Positions 16,075 through 24,396 of a stretch of 44,533 bases of DNA are shown piece after piece. The position numbers were made by a program, and so were the translations under genes. Numbering within the stretch: the stretch's first letter is position 1; each line of letters begins with the position of its first letter. Location: contig JAFWIE010000001.1 in assembly GCA_017533825.1 (NCBI GenBank), forward strand, positions 1 to 44,533, written 5' to 3'. Below the pieces are notes generated by a model, which worked only from the letters and a program-made list of their open reading frames with translations, was not told the DNA's origin and made no database searches. This stretch comes from Atopobiaceae bacterium. Lineage in GTDB: Bacteria > Actinomycetota > Coriobacteriia > Coriobacteriales > Atopobiaceae.

Positions 16075-16674
16075 TTGGACACACGTCGCATCGCGCATAT
16101 CGCCATGATAGCCGCAGTCTATGCGGGAACCACGCTCGTGGTCATCCTGTTCTTGGGTTGGATGGCTTGGGGGCCAATCCAGTTTCGCATTTCGGAGGCG
16201 CTCACGGTGCTCGCGCTCTTTACGGCAGATGCGATACCTGGTCTTACCCTTGGCTGCGTCATTGCGAACGTCGCAAACATCGCGCTCTCGGGCGTTGGTA
16301 CGTTGGGTCTGCTCGACGTGGTCTTCGGTTCTCTGGCCACTGCCTTGGGTGCGCTCTTCTCGTGGCACTTCCGGGACCGTCCTGCCCTTGCGGTGGCGGG
16401 TCCCGTGCTTGCCAATGCTCTCATCGTGCCTGCGTACTTGCCCTTCATGTTGCAGGGGCTGGGCTTCTATACGATTCCCTTCACGTCAATCAACCTCGAG
16501 GGTGCGTATCCTCTCATGTATCTGTTTGGATTTGTGGCAACCGGAATCGGTGAGGCTGCGGTAATGTACTTGTTGGGGCTGCCGCTGTATCATGCGCTTG
16601 CACGTACGCCCTTGGCGCAGCAGCTCTCTTCTGACGACGCAGGCCCTATGGATTACGAGGAGGCGCATAGCTAG
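16075..16674 (+). CDS. queT: QueT family queuosine-precursor transporter (ECF substrate-binding component)
   Basis: A 199-residue membrane protein with about five or six hydrophobic segments. In ECF systems QueT binds a queuosine precursor and uses a shared energising module, which is not in this window. Family marks are the N-terminal helix with IAMIAAVYAGTTLV, then GPIQFRISEALTVLALFT and the central LGCVIANVA. The start is taken as TTG 16075 because AAGGAGAG lies six bases upstream; an in-frame ATG at 16018 would add 19 residues that look non-coding. A TAGAAT -10 lies at 16034-16039. It is followed without a gap by the glycosyltransferase-like gene. gluQ, which acts on the finished base, is in the same window. 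Confidence 0.85.
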   Translation: MDTRRIAHIAMIAAVYAGTTLVVILFLGWMAWGPIQFRISEALTVLALFTADAIPGLTLGCVIANVANIALSGVGTLGLLDVVFGSLATALGALFSWHFRDRPALAVAGPVLANALIVPAYLPFMLQGLGFYTIPFTSINLEGAYPLMYLFGFVATGIGEAAVMYLLGLPLYHALARTPLAQQLSSDDAGPMDYEEAHS

Positions 16675-17943
16675 GTGAACCCCGTCATCGTCATTCCCAC
16701 GTATTGGGCCGAGAACGACGATCCTGCCGGCATGGGCGAGGTCGGTACTTACGACCACGCCACGCCCATAGCGAAACCCGTGCCAGAGCTCGAGACCTGC
16801 CTCGATTCTCTCGAGCAGGTGCGCGGTATACTCCGGGTAGTTGTGCTGCTTGTTGCTCCTCCAAGCTGCGCCGATGCAGCTCGTGCTCGAGTGAACGGCA
16901 TCTGCTCCACCCATCCCAACCTCAATCCGCTCATCATCGGCAATACCGAGGCAAAGGTGATTCAGAATGCCATCCACGTGGTGGCACCCAAGATGGAGGG
17001 CGAGCCGGTTTCCTTACGCGGATACGGTGCAATTCGCAATATGGGTTTGGTGGTGGCTGCCGTTCTCGGTCACGATGTCGTAGTGTTCATGGACGACGAC
17101 GAAGTGGCGCTTGACGAGAACTTTCTCATCGATGCCGTCTATGGGCTTGGCCTCCTCACCCGTCAGGACCTGCCCGTCTCGGCAAAGACGGGGTACTTCT
17201 TTGACCGAAACGGTTCTTGTTATGCTGACGAGAGCACCACGCGTTGGTGCGATCGACACTGGACGAAGAAGTCTGAGTTCAACGAGTGGATGCGCCATGC
17301 CCAGAGTGCCACGCGTATCTCGCGTTCGAACTACGTTTGTGGCGGATGCTTCGCACTGTATGCCGATGCGTTCTGTCACGTGGCCTTCGACCCTTACATA
17401 ACGCGCGGCGAGGACTTGGACTACCTCTTCAACCTGCGCATGAACGGGCTCGATGTGTGGTTCGACAATCAGTGGGCTGTGCGGCACCTGCCTCCTAAGA
17501 CCCCCTCGTATGCCAGTCGCTTCATGCAGGACGTGTACCGTTGGACCTATGAGGTGGCGAAGCTCGATGTGGTGAACCATCGCATCGGGTACCGGCCCAT
17601 TACGCCCGACTCGCTGCAGCCGTATCCGGCACCTTGGATCACGGACGGGGTTCACAAGCGCATCTTCCTCACGTCGCTGCTGCGCGCGATTGCGGGGCCC
17701 GAGCGCGCAGAGTACTTTCACGTGTGGCTGCATGCGCGCAGCGACGCAAAGGCGTGGGCGGCACGCGTGAGTGAGAGTTACATCTCGTTCCAGACGTACT
17801 GGCCGGGTATGATGTCGTCGCTGTGGGGCAACGAACAGATTGCCGCAGCAATCGTGGACTCTGGAACGCCGCGCTACCCGCGCCGGCATCGCAACCACAA
17901 GCAGGACACCTCCTCGTGGGACGGGTGGGACGACGCGTCATGA
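16675..17943 (+). CDS. Glycosyltransferase family 2-like protein
   Basis: A 422-residue cytosolic protein. The N-terminus VIVIPTYWAEND and the acidic VVFMDDDEVALDENFL are the nucleotide-sugar-binding strand and DxD-type metal site of GT-A fold glycosyltransferases. CGGCFALYADAF and RGEDLDYLFNLRMNGLDVWF match the acceptor-side region with the ED catalytic pair of GT2 enzymes. Sugar and acceptor cannot be told. GTG 16675 follows directly after the queT stop, with GAGGAGG in the end of queT, so translation is probably coupled. Its TGA overlaps the ATG of the LytS-type kinase (ATGA), which places it in one operon with a signalling pair. It may build a surface polysaccharide or glycolipid. Confidence 0.8.
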   Translation: MNPVIVIPTYWAENDDPAGMGEVGTYDHATPIAKPVPELETCLDSLEQVRGILRVVVLLVAPPSCADAARARVNGICSTHPNLNPLIIGNTEAKVIQNAIHVVAPKMEGEPVSLRGYGAIRNMGLVVAAVLGHDVVVFMDDDEVALDENFLIDAVYGLGLLTRQDLPVSAKTGYFFDRNGSCYADESTTRWCDRHWTKKSEFNEWMRHAQSATRISRSNYVCGGCFALYADAFCHVAFDPYITRGEDLDYLFNLRMNGLDVWFDNQWAVRHLPPKTPSYASRFMQDVYRWTYEVAKLDVVNHRIGYRPITPDSLQPYPAPWITDGVHKRIFLTSLLRAIAGPERAEYFHVWLHARSDAKAWAARVSESYISFQTYWPGMMSSLWGNEQIAAAIVDSGTPRYPRRHRNHKQDTSSWDGWDDAS

Positions 17944-19322
17944 GCGGTGCTTGGAACGAGCGCATTGGAAACTCCTTTCATCTCTTGGTCGCATTCGCGA
18001 TTGTGGCGATGCTCGCCCTGCTCTCGTGGGGCATTGCAGAGAGCAGCCTTCTGGCTACCATGATCGCTGGTGCCATACTTGCCATACTCATCGTACTTGG
18101 TGCCTCCGTGCTGCTCGTACCCGACAATCAGCGTTCCCAAGCCACCGAGCGCACGCTTCGCATCGCCTCGGGTACGTTCGACCATATGCGAGAAGGCCTT
18201 ACGCCCGATGGTTGCAACGCGGTGTGCCAACTCATCCTTCCCGAGACCCAGGCTCAGGCGGTGGCCATAACGGACACCAGATGTGTGCTTGCCTACGTGG
18301 GCGAGCAGGCGCCAGCATATCCGCCCGGATCGCCCAACACGCGTCCCACCATGGAGGTCATCCAATCCGGACGCATGGAGACGTTCACGGCGCGCGATAC
18401 GGCGAGCCTCGCCGAGGAGGGGTTCATGATACCTTCGTCCACGAAGGCGCCGGAAGGGTATCCGGTGGGGGTCATCGTACCGCTCACGGTTGCCGACAAG
18501 CCGGTGGGGGCCCTCAAGCTGTATTACCATTCTGGCCGTCAGATTGACCGCACGCAGCTCGTCATTGCACGCGGACTCGCCAACCTGCTTTCCGCGCAAC
18601 TCTCCTCGTACGAGCTCGACCGTCAGGCTGAGTTGACGGCCCGTGCAGAGGTCAAGGCCTTGCAGGCACAGATCAATCCGCATTTCCTCTTCAACACACT
18701 CAACACCATCGCGGCCTTCACGCGGACCGATCCCACCAAGGCGCGCGACTTGTTGCGCGAGTTCTCGGTGTTTTATCGACGTACGCTCGAGAGCTCCGAG
18801 GCACAGATTCCGCTCTCGCAGGAGCTGGAGCAGACGCGCAGGTATCTCACCATCGAGAAGGCGCGCTTCGGAGAAGACCGCATCATTGAGTCCGAGCATG
18901 TTGAGCCGGGGCTTGGCGAGGTCTTGGTGCCTGGCTTCCTCGTTCAACCGATTGTGGAGAACTCCGTCCGCCATGCCATGCGGGACGAGGGTCCGTTGCA
19001 CATCGATGTGCATGTGGCTACCGATGGTAGTGACGTGTTGGTTGCCGTCGCCGATGACGGATTGGGGATGGACGAAGACGCGGCGCAGCGATTGCAGGGA
19101 GAGGCTCAGGTCGAGCGCGGTGGCGACGGGGGGACGGGAATCGCCCTGCGCAATGTTGCCGAGCGTATCGAACGCTTTTATGGTGTAGGTTCTGGTATTG
19201 AGGTCATGTCAAAAGTGGGCGAAGGTACGGTAGTAACGCTTCGCCTTGCCGATGCGGTGCCGTCTTCCTATGTGAGGACGTCTCCGTACGTTGGTCCAGT
19301 GGAGGATGGTGCAAATGCTTAG
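17940..19322 (+). CDS. LytS/YehU-type sensor histidine kinase
   Basis: A 460-residue membrane kinase. Two hydrophobic segments (about 13-32 and 38-60), a GAF-like domain (about 85-225), a His_kinase domain with AQINPHFLFNTLNTI (about 242-256, His in PHFLFN is the phosphorylation site) and an HATPase domain with QPIVENSVRHA (about 335) and ADDGLGM. The PHFLFN box marks the LytS family, whose partners have LytTR domains, and indeed the next gene is one. The ATG overlaps the stop of the glycosyltransferase gene, and its TAG overlaps the regulator start. LytS-type systems often answer to membrane potential, pyruvate or peptides; the signal here is unknown. Confidence 0.92.
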   Translation: MSGAWNERIGNSFHLLVAFAIVAMLALLSWGIAESSLLATMIAGAILAILIVLGASVLLVPDNQRSQATERTLRIASGTFDHMREGLTPDGCNAVCQLILPETQAQAVAITDTRCVLAYVGEQAPAYPPGSPNTRPTMEVIQSGRMETFTARDTASLAEEGFMIPSSTKAPEGYPVGVIVPLTVADKPVGALKLYYHSGRQIDRTQLVIARGLANLLSAQLSSYELDRQAELTARAEVKALQAQINPHFLFNTLNTIAAFTRTDPTKARDLLREFSVFYRRTLESSEAQIPLSQELEQTRRYLTIEKARFGEDRIIESEHVEPGLGEVLVPGFLVQPIVENSVRHAMRDEGPLHIDVHVATDGSDVLVAVADDGLGMDEDAAQRLQGEAQVERGGDGGTGIALRNVAERIERFYGVGSGIEVMSKVGEGTVVTLRLADAVPSSYVRTSPYVGPVEDGANA

Positions 19323-20034
19323 TGTGATGATCGTGGATGACGAGGCTCCGGCACGCTCTGAGCTGAGGTATCTGCTTGAGGAGACAGGCCGTGCGGGAAG
19401 CATCGTGGAGGCCGCGAGTGCGCGTGAGGCCGTTGAGCGGCTCATGGAGAACCGTGCCGACGTGATGTTTCTGGACATAGCCATGCCCAAGACGAGCGGT
19501 ATGCAGCTGGCAGAGGCGTTGCACAAGCTCAAGAATCCTCCTGCGGTGGTGTTTGTCACGGCATATAGCGAGTATGCGTTGGAAGCCTTTGGTGTGGATG
19601 CGGTCGACTACCTCATGAAGCCGGTCGAGACGGCGCGGCTCGTGCAGGCGCTCGACAAGGTCCAGGCGCGCATGAAGCCGCCTCGCCAGCCCACTTCGTC
19701 GGTCGAACGCATCCCGGTGGAGAAGAGCGGTCGCAAGGTGCTCGTGCCAGTGGACAAGATTCGCTACATCGAAGCCAAGGACGACTACTCCTGCATCTAC
19801 ACCGACTCCGATCGGTACCTCTCGACGATTTCGCTCGCAAAGCTCGAGGCGAAGCTCGGCGAGCACGGCTTCTTCCGCGTGCATCGCGGCTATATCGTGA
19901 ACCTTGCCTACGTCGAGGACGTCGAGACCATCGCGAGTGGCATACTGCAACTAGGCATCAATGGCGTGGAGGGCAAGAAGATCTCCGTCTCGCGGCGCCG
20001 GGTCGTCGCGCTCAAACGCGCCCTTGGTCTCTAG
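19315..20034 (+). CDS. LytTR family response regulator
   Basis: A 239-residue regulator. The receiver domain (1-120) has the acidic pair in IVDDE, the phospho-acceptor Asp 54 in FLDIAMP, the Thr/Ala of VTAYSEYALEAF and Lys in YLMKPV. The LytTR DNA-binding domain (about 135-235) has VDKIRYIEAKDDYSCIYT and HRGYIVNL. ATG 19315 has GGAGG nine bases upstream and lies inside the end of the kinase gene; a GTG or ATG a few codons earlier (19291, 19306) is possible. Targets are unknown. Members of this family bind paired 9-bp sites. Confidence 0.93.
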   Translation: MLSVMIVDDEAPARSELRYLLEETGRAGSIVEAASAREAVERLMENRADVMFLDIAMPKTSGMQLAEALHKLKNPPAVVFVTAYSEYALEAFGVDAVDYLMKPVETARLVQALDKVQARMKPPRQPTSSVERIPVEKSGRKVLVPVDKIRYIEAKDDYSCIYTDSDRYLSTISLAKLEAKLGEHGFFRVHRGYIVNLAYVEDVETIASGILQLGINGVEGKKISVSRRRVVALKRALGL

Positions 20035-20062
20035 GTGGGGATGGGCCACGTGAGGAGGTCGC

Positions 20063-20593
20063 ATGCGATTCGATATTGTCTCTGACACGCATGGCCACGT
20101 CTCGGACAAGTTGCTTAAGGCGTTGCGAGGCGCAGACATGATTATGCATGCCGGGGACTGTTGCTCCTACGGCGACTACCAGCTGCTTTGTGACATCGCG
20201 CCCGTGGAAATGTGCTTGGGCAACAACGATTGGGGCTTGGACTATGGTCCCGGCATCGAGCGCGTCACGCGGGTCTTCAGAGCTGGGCTACGTTGGCAAC
20301 TGTGCCATTATGAGGAACGACTGGATCTCATGACCTGCGACGTCGCAGTGTGCGGCCACACGCATCGGCCCTTCGTACGTTGGGAGAGCAGCCCGGGTGG
20401 AACCGGTCGCGTCTTGGTGGTCAATCCGGGTAGTCCCACGTTCCCCCGCACGGCCGAAGGACCAACGATTGCGCGTGTCATGGCCGAGAATGGTGAGGTG
20501 CAAAGCGCCGAGATTGTGCAGCTTCAGCAGAATGACAGCTCAGATGATGACGTCTGGAGCATTGCGCGCTTCTTCCACCGGCGTAGGTCGTAG
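20063..20593 (+). CDS. YfcE/MJ0936-type metallophosphoesterase
   Basis: A 176-residue calcineurin-like phosphoesterase with all metal-binding blocks: SDTHG (8-11 region), HAGDC, LGNND, a middle His in LCHYE and GHTH. Relatives hydrolyse phosphodiesters in vitro, and the natural substrate is unsettled. ATG 20063 is preceded by GAGGAGG (with TC spacer). It follows the LytTR regulator by 28 bases and probably closes that operon. The Ser/Asp-rich tail after about 155 is an extension beyond the fold. Downstream, 20594-20684 is a convergent gap without a clear terminator. Confidence 0.88.
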   Translation: MRFDIVSDTHGHVSDKLLKALRGADMIMHAGDCCSYGDYQLLCDIAPVEMCLGNNDWGLDYGPGIERVTRVFRAGLRWQLCHYEERLDLMTCDVAVCGHTHRPFVRWESSPGGTGRVLVVNPGSPTFPRTAEGPTIARVMAENGEVQSAEIVQLQQNDSSDDDVWSIARFFHRRRS

Positions 20594-20684
20594 CCGTTTT
20601 TCATAGTCGCCTGATGTGGCTTGCGGGTTGCATGGCCGACGGGTTCGGTCTGTGCAGCCCGAATCAACTGCCGTCGCGCGGTTT

Positions 20685-21455
20685 TCAGTTGTTCTCGCGA
20701 GGTAGCTTCTGCTGCTCCCAGCGCATATGCCGTGCCTTCATGGTGGTGGTGTTGTCGGCCACGTACAGATGCTCGGGTTCCACATAGGCGGGACTCTGTA
20801 CCACTTCGCGGTGTTGCTCCTGCTCGTCAGGCATGAACAGGGGGCAAAACACCTTCGTGTAGACGGCCACCCACGCGAGCGAAACGCAGAAGCCCGCAAG
20901 TACGTCGGAGGCATAGTGAACGCCGAGGTACACGCGGCTCATACCAACCACCACGATCGTGATGGCAAATGCGAGACAGCAGGTCCAACGCATGATGCGG
21001 TCACGCTCGTAATGCCACACCATCCAGGCGCAGAGGCCGTAGAATGCCATCGAGACCATCGAATGCCCGGAGGGGAAGCTGTAGCCGACCTCCGAGACGA
21101 GTCGAAATCCGTCGGGGCGGGGACGGTGCACGATGTACTTGAGTACTTGGTTGATGCCGACGACGCACACGAGGTTGACTGCGGCGCACAGACCGGGACG
21201 CCTGCCCGGCGCGAATGCGGCAACCATGAGGAACATGGCACCTATCACGATGGGTGACGAGAGACTTGAGAATCCCTCCATAATCGAGGTCATCCACGGG
21301 CGACGTAGCCTCACAACAAAGAAATTGTAGGCGTCGATATCGAGCTGAAGAAGTTCGGACGACCGAACCTCCTGCATGATCGCGACAAAGAGAACGAGCG
21401 CGATGGCGACGACGATGACGCGCCATCCCGACCAAATACGCTTCCAGATGGACAT
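20685..21455 (-). CDS. PAP2 family membrane phosphatase
   Basis: A 256-residue membrane protein with about six helices. The three phosphatase blocks are present: KYIVHRPRP, PSGHSMVSM and SRVYLGVHYASDV, giving the catalytic His pair and Arg residues. Relatives dephosphorylate undecaprenyl pyrophosphate or phosphatidic acid and glycerol-phosphate lipids; which one cannot be told. ATG 21455 is chosen because GGGAGG lies nine bases upstream; the frame extends to an ATG at 21482 that would place the ribosome site inside the gene. The hydrophilic C-terminal tail (about 215-256) is long and charged. Confidence 0.88.
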   Translation of the reverse strand: MSIWKRIWSGWRVIVVAIALVLFVAIMQEVRSSELLQLDIDAYNFFVVRLRRPWMTSIMEGFSSLSSPIVIGAMFLMVAAFAPGRRPGLCAAVNLVCVVGINQVLKYIVHRPRPDGFRLVSEVGYSFPSGHSMVSMAFYGLCAWMVWHYERDRIMRWTCCLAFAITIVVVGMSRVYLGVHYASDVLAGFCVSLAWVAVYTKVFCPLFMPDEQEQHREVVQSPAYVEPEHLYVADNTTTMKARHMRWEQQKLPRENN

Positions 21456-21499
21456 TATGCTCACCTCCCGGGGCAACAGCATAACTCACCGAAGAGAAG

Positions 21500-21554
21500 G
21501 TCAAAAGTGGAAGAGCGCCCACGGCCGCTCGTGAGGGGCCGTGGGCGCTCTTCC
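21500..21554 (-). terminator. Intrinsic terminator after trxA
   Basis: On the minus strand GGAAGAGCGCCCACGGCC and its exact complement (18 bp, 21554-21537 with 21526-21509) flank a 10-base loop and are followed by ACTTTTG. It starts 13 bases after the trxA stop and insulates it from the PAP2 gene. Confidence 0.88.
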
Positions 21555-21567
21555 GTGCGTGCGTGCG

Positions 21568-21885
21568 TTACAGGTTGGCGTTGAGCTCTGCGACCAAGGA
21601 CGCCTTGGGCATGCTTCCTACCATGGTGTGGACCGCCTCACCGCCCTTGAAGAGGATGAGCGTGGGGATCGACATGATTCCAAAGCGCCGTGCGAGACCG
21701 GGTTCGTCGTCGACGTTGCACTTGTAGACATCGAGACGATCGGCCATTGAGTCGGCAACTTCCTCGACGATGGGACCCAGTGCGCGGCACGGGCCACACC
21801 ACGTTGCCCAAAAATCGACGAGAACGGGCTTGTCTGCTTGCTTAACAGCGACGTCGAACATCGCTTCGGTCAATTCCTTTGCCAT
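21568..21885 (-). CDS. trxA: Thioredoxin
   Basis: A 105-residue cytosolic redox protein with the standard fold and length. The active site WCGPC is at 29-33, preceded by VLVDFWAT, and the cis-proline block is SIPTLILFKGGE. It reduces protein disulfides and receives electrons from thioredoxin reductase, which is not in this window. ATG 21885 has GGAAGGAAG upstream; longer readings to 22041 overlap the divergent gene and lack support. It is followed by a perfect 18-bp terminator. Confidence 0.97.
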   Translation of the reverse strand: MAKELTEAMFDVAVKQADKPVLVDFWATWCGPCRALGPIVEEVADSMADRLDVYKCNVDDEPGLARRFGIMSIPTLILFKGGEAVHTMVGSMPKASLVAELNANL

Positions 21886-21984
21886 GGCGCTTCCTTCCCC
21901 TAGATGGTGGACCCTCGCTATAGTATCAATATGAAGCAGTTGTACCCACTTTGGTAGCATGATTTCGCGGGACGGTGAATCACT

Positions 21985-22509
21985 ATGGGTTTCGGGCAAG
22001 ACGCGCACGTGTACGTCGAGAAGATGCGTGCCGAGCTGCATGAGCTCGAGCTGCAGGGCGTGATTCTCGCAGGCAATGCGTTCTCGCCTGTACTCGTGGT
22101 GAAGGGAGAGCAGGGGCCGGCCGAGACATCTGGTGGGGCGCTCCTGAGCGGAGCGGACGGCAAGGCGTTGCGCGCCGCGCTCACAAAGCTTGGGTACGCG
22201 CCGGAGGAGTGGTGTGCTTTGGCATGCTGGCGACAGGACGGTGGGTTCCTCACGCCTGCGCTAGCGAGACTGGCGATCGCTACGCTCAGCCCCTCCACGC
22301 TGATAGCGGCTGACGAGGTGGCTGCCGCACTGATAAGCGACGCGTATGTGGGAGAGCAGCCAAGGCTGGATTTGGGACGCGTGAGTATGGTCGTGGGAAT
22401 GCGCGTCTTGAGGCTGGGCGGCTTCGAGGCGGCGCTCGGCGACATGCGTAGCAAGCAGCAGATGTGGGCACGACTTAAGCTGATTCCGCCTCTCGTGGAA
22501 CCCTACTAA
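21985..22509 (+). CDS. Hypothetical protein, faint resemblance to the uracil-DNA glycosylase superfamily
   Basis: A 174-residue protein with a weak ribosome site before ATG 21985. I do not recognise it firmly. The order of elements recalls UDG families 4-6: VLVVKGEQGPAE in place of LVGEAPG, GALLSGADGKALRAALTKLG in place of PFVGRAGxLLxxxL, WCALACWR in place of YxTNVVK, and LSPSTLIAADEVAAALI in place of the P(xx)IVxLGxxA block. The catalytic Asp/Glu and the four iron-sulfur cysteines of family 4 are missing. It could be a degenerate member that binds but does not cut, or an unrelated fold. It is divergent from trxA. Confidence 0.6.
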   Translation: MGFGQDAHVYVEKMRAELHELELQGVILAGNAFSPVLVVKGEQGPAETSGGALLSGADGKALRAALTKLGYAPEEWCALACWRQDGGFLTPALARLAIATLSPSTLIAADEVAAALISDAYVGEQPRLDLGRVSMVVGMRVLRLGGFEAALGDMRSKQQMWARLKLIPPLVEPY

Positions 22510-22594
22510 GGCTCGTGGTCCGTAGGAGATCGACCCCAGAGGGGTGGGAACCATCACGGTGATCTGCAAATGGACCAGTGGTTACCGCCAGTGA

Positions 22595-23281
22595 TTACCG
22601 CCCGTGGCCAGTAGGGGACTGGCACGACATGCCCCGCTCGCGTAGCGTGCAGTGGGGACTCAGCGTGCAGACGTCGCATGACGAGGCGAGCCCGGGCTGC
22701 GGCGTGGGATGAATGCCTACGATGGCCGTGACGCTCTTGGTGGGAATCATGAGGTTGCTTTCGGTCAGCGTGATGCCAAGACGCCGCGTTGCGTTAAGCC
22801 GTGCGAGCAGGTTGGGCTGCACATCGAGTGGTAGGTCGCCGTAGCCAGGCGAGAAACGCCAGCTGCAATACATGCCGCGCTCCCGAGCAACGGCGCGAAT
22901 GGTGGCCTCGGTCTCGTCGGCCAGGCGCTCCACGGCTGCGGTTGCCGCTGCATCAAAGACCAACTGTCCCAGCGGGTCCACGAGTGAGAGCTTGCGCAGC
23001 TCGCGGTCGACGCCGTGGCCAATCGTGACTGCCACCAAGACCACTTCGACGGCGTCGGCGAGGTGATGCGCGATGTCCGCGCCGGGAAGCCTCAAGTCCG
23101 CGGGCGTAAATGCCTCCCAGATGGCACCCGGACGACTGACCTCCGCACATCGTGCGGTCATCTCGTCAACGCAGGCAAGAATGGCCGGCGTTAGCTCCTG
23201 ACCTCGGTATCCGAGGTAGCGAAGGACTTCGGCGTGCGAAGGTCGCTCAGGCAAGATAGCCGCATTCCACGAGTGCGTCAT
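22595..23281 (-). CDS. Stand-alone MetH reactivation (activation) domain protein
   Basis: A 228-residue protein matching the vitamin B12-dependent methionine synthase activation domain, which binds AdoMet to re-methylate oxidised cobalamin. Visible blocks are HHLADAVEVVLVAVTIG, FSPGYGDLPLDVQPNLL (the AdoMet-binding RxSPGY region) and TESNLMIPTKSVTAIVGI. The C-terminus adds a Cys cluster, CDVCTLSPHC followed by another Cys, seen in anaerobes and possibly an iron-sulfur site. In most bacteria this domain is the end of MetH; here it is separate, so the methionine synthase core must be elsewhere. Its ATG at 23281 lies inside the end of metF (35-base overlap), which shows co-translation with methylene-THF reductase. 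Confidence 0.85.
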   Translation of the reverse strand: MTHSWNAAILPERPSHAEVLRYLGYRGQELTPAILACVDEMTARCAEVSRPGAIWEAFTPADLRLPGADIAHHLADAVEVVLVAVTIGHGVDRELRKLSLVDPLGQLVFDAAATAAVERLADETEATIRAVARERGMYCSWRFSPGYGDLPLDVQPNLLARLNATRRLGITLTESNLMIPTKSVTAIVGIHPTPQPGLASSCDVCTLSPHCTLRERGMSCQSPTGHGR

Positions 23282-24113
23282 GCGTGGCGCGTGCCACCGA
23301 GGGCTTGTTCATGCTGTAGATGTGTAGGCCGTCTACGCCGTTGGCCGCGAGGTCGCGAAGCTGCTCGCACGCGTACTCGATGCCTGCGTTCGCCTGGCTC
23401 TGGGGATCCTCGCCGGCGGCGATGAGGCGCTTGATCACGGCGGCGGGGATGCTCGCGCCGCAGGTGAAGGCCATACGCTGTATCTGTTTGGTGCTCGTGA
23501 AGGGCATGATGCCCACCACGATGGGAATCTTGATGCGGGCACGCACGCATGCCTCGCGGAATCGATAGAAGAGCTCGTTGTCGAAGAACAGCTGCGTCAC
23601 GAGGAAGTCGGCGCCGGCGTCTTGCTTTGCCTTGATCTGCTCGATGTCGGCGGCGAGACTTGAGGCCTCCACGTGTCCCTCGGGGTAGCAGGCCGCTCCG
23701 ATGCACAGCTGAGGCGCGGAGGCCTTTAGGTGTGCGATGAGGTCGCTGGCATGCTCGAAGTCGATGGCCTCGCGTCCTGGCGCACGGTCGCCGCGCAAGG
23801 CGAGGACGTTCTCGACGCCATGAGCGGCGAGTTCCTCGACGAATGTGTCCACGTCAGCGCGGCTCGAACCCAGGCAAGTGAGGTGAGCGAGTGCATTGGT
23901 GCGTGCCTCGGCTTGGATTTGTGCCGCGATGGCACCCGTGGCCCCTGAGTTGCCCGACCCACCGGCCGAGAATGTGACGCTGATCCAATCGGGATGCTGC
24001 GCTGCCATTTGGGCGGCGATGCTCATTGCCTGCTCTACGGGCAGGTCTCCGCGTGGCGGGAATATCTCGAACGAAAACGTCTGCCGCTGTGCAAGGATGT
24101 TTGCGATGCGCAT
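23247..24113 (-). CDS. metF: 5,10-methylenetetrahydrofolate reductase
   Basis: It reduces methylene-THF to methyl-THF, the methyl donor for methionine synthase, with FAD. The 288-residue length fits the bacterial family. Typical blocks are FSFEIFPPRG, VTFSAGGSG, ALRGDRAP (about 109), the long TQLFFDNELFYRF and GIMPFTS. ATG 24113 has AGGGAGG upstream. It overlaps the next gene, which encodes the MetH reactivation domain, so the pair supplies and repairs the same reaction. No zinc/NADH partner (MetV-like) is adjacent. Confidence 0.95.
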   Translation of the reverse strand: MRIANILAQRQTFSFEIFPPRGDLPVEQAMSIAAQMAAQHPDWISVTFSAGGSGNSGATGAIAAQIQAEARTNALAHLTCLGSSRADVDTFVEELAAHGVENVLALRGDRAPGREAIDFEHASDLIAHLKASAPQLCIGAACYPEGHVEASSLAADIEQIKAKQDAGADFLVTQLFFDNELFYRFREACVRARIKIPIVVGIMPFTSTKQIQRMAFTCGASIPAAVIKRLIAAGEDPQSQANAGIEYACEQLRDLAANGVDGLHIYSMNKPSVARATHDALVECGYLA

Positions 24114-24246
24114 GAATCCTCCCTGATTCGTTAGTGTTATAGCCCCATGGTAGCCGAGCGCGCCTTCCCGCGCGTCGGCGTTTCCCCAATCGTTGCATTT
24201 GTTCGCGCGGGTTTCTTTGGATGGCTTTAGTGTTCGTGGGGTCTGA

Positions 24247-24396
24247 TGTGCTGGCTTTGCCGTTGATGCGGGCGGTTTCGGACGGCTTCTTCGTTTGTGC
24301 GGCGGATGGAGCCACATCAACGCCAAACCCATCCAGGTGCCCCACACCAACGTCGATGCCCGCCAACGCATTCCGCACCAACGGCAAAGCGAGCAA
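24247..24396. repeat. Imperfect inverted repeat in the metF-prfA divergent region
   Basis: Arms at 24248-24270 and 24373-24395 match in 21 of 23 positions and include the perfect 12-mer GCTTTGCCGTTG and its complement. About 100 bases lie between, with several CGTTGGTG/CGTTGATG-type units on the minus strand. The 443-base gap 24114-24556 has no gene that I can support; this repeat is its main structure. It could be a small palindromic mobile element or part of the metF leader. Confidence 0.6.
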
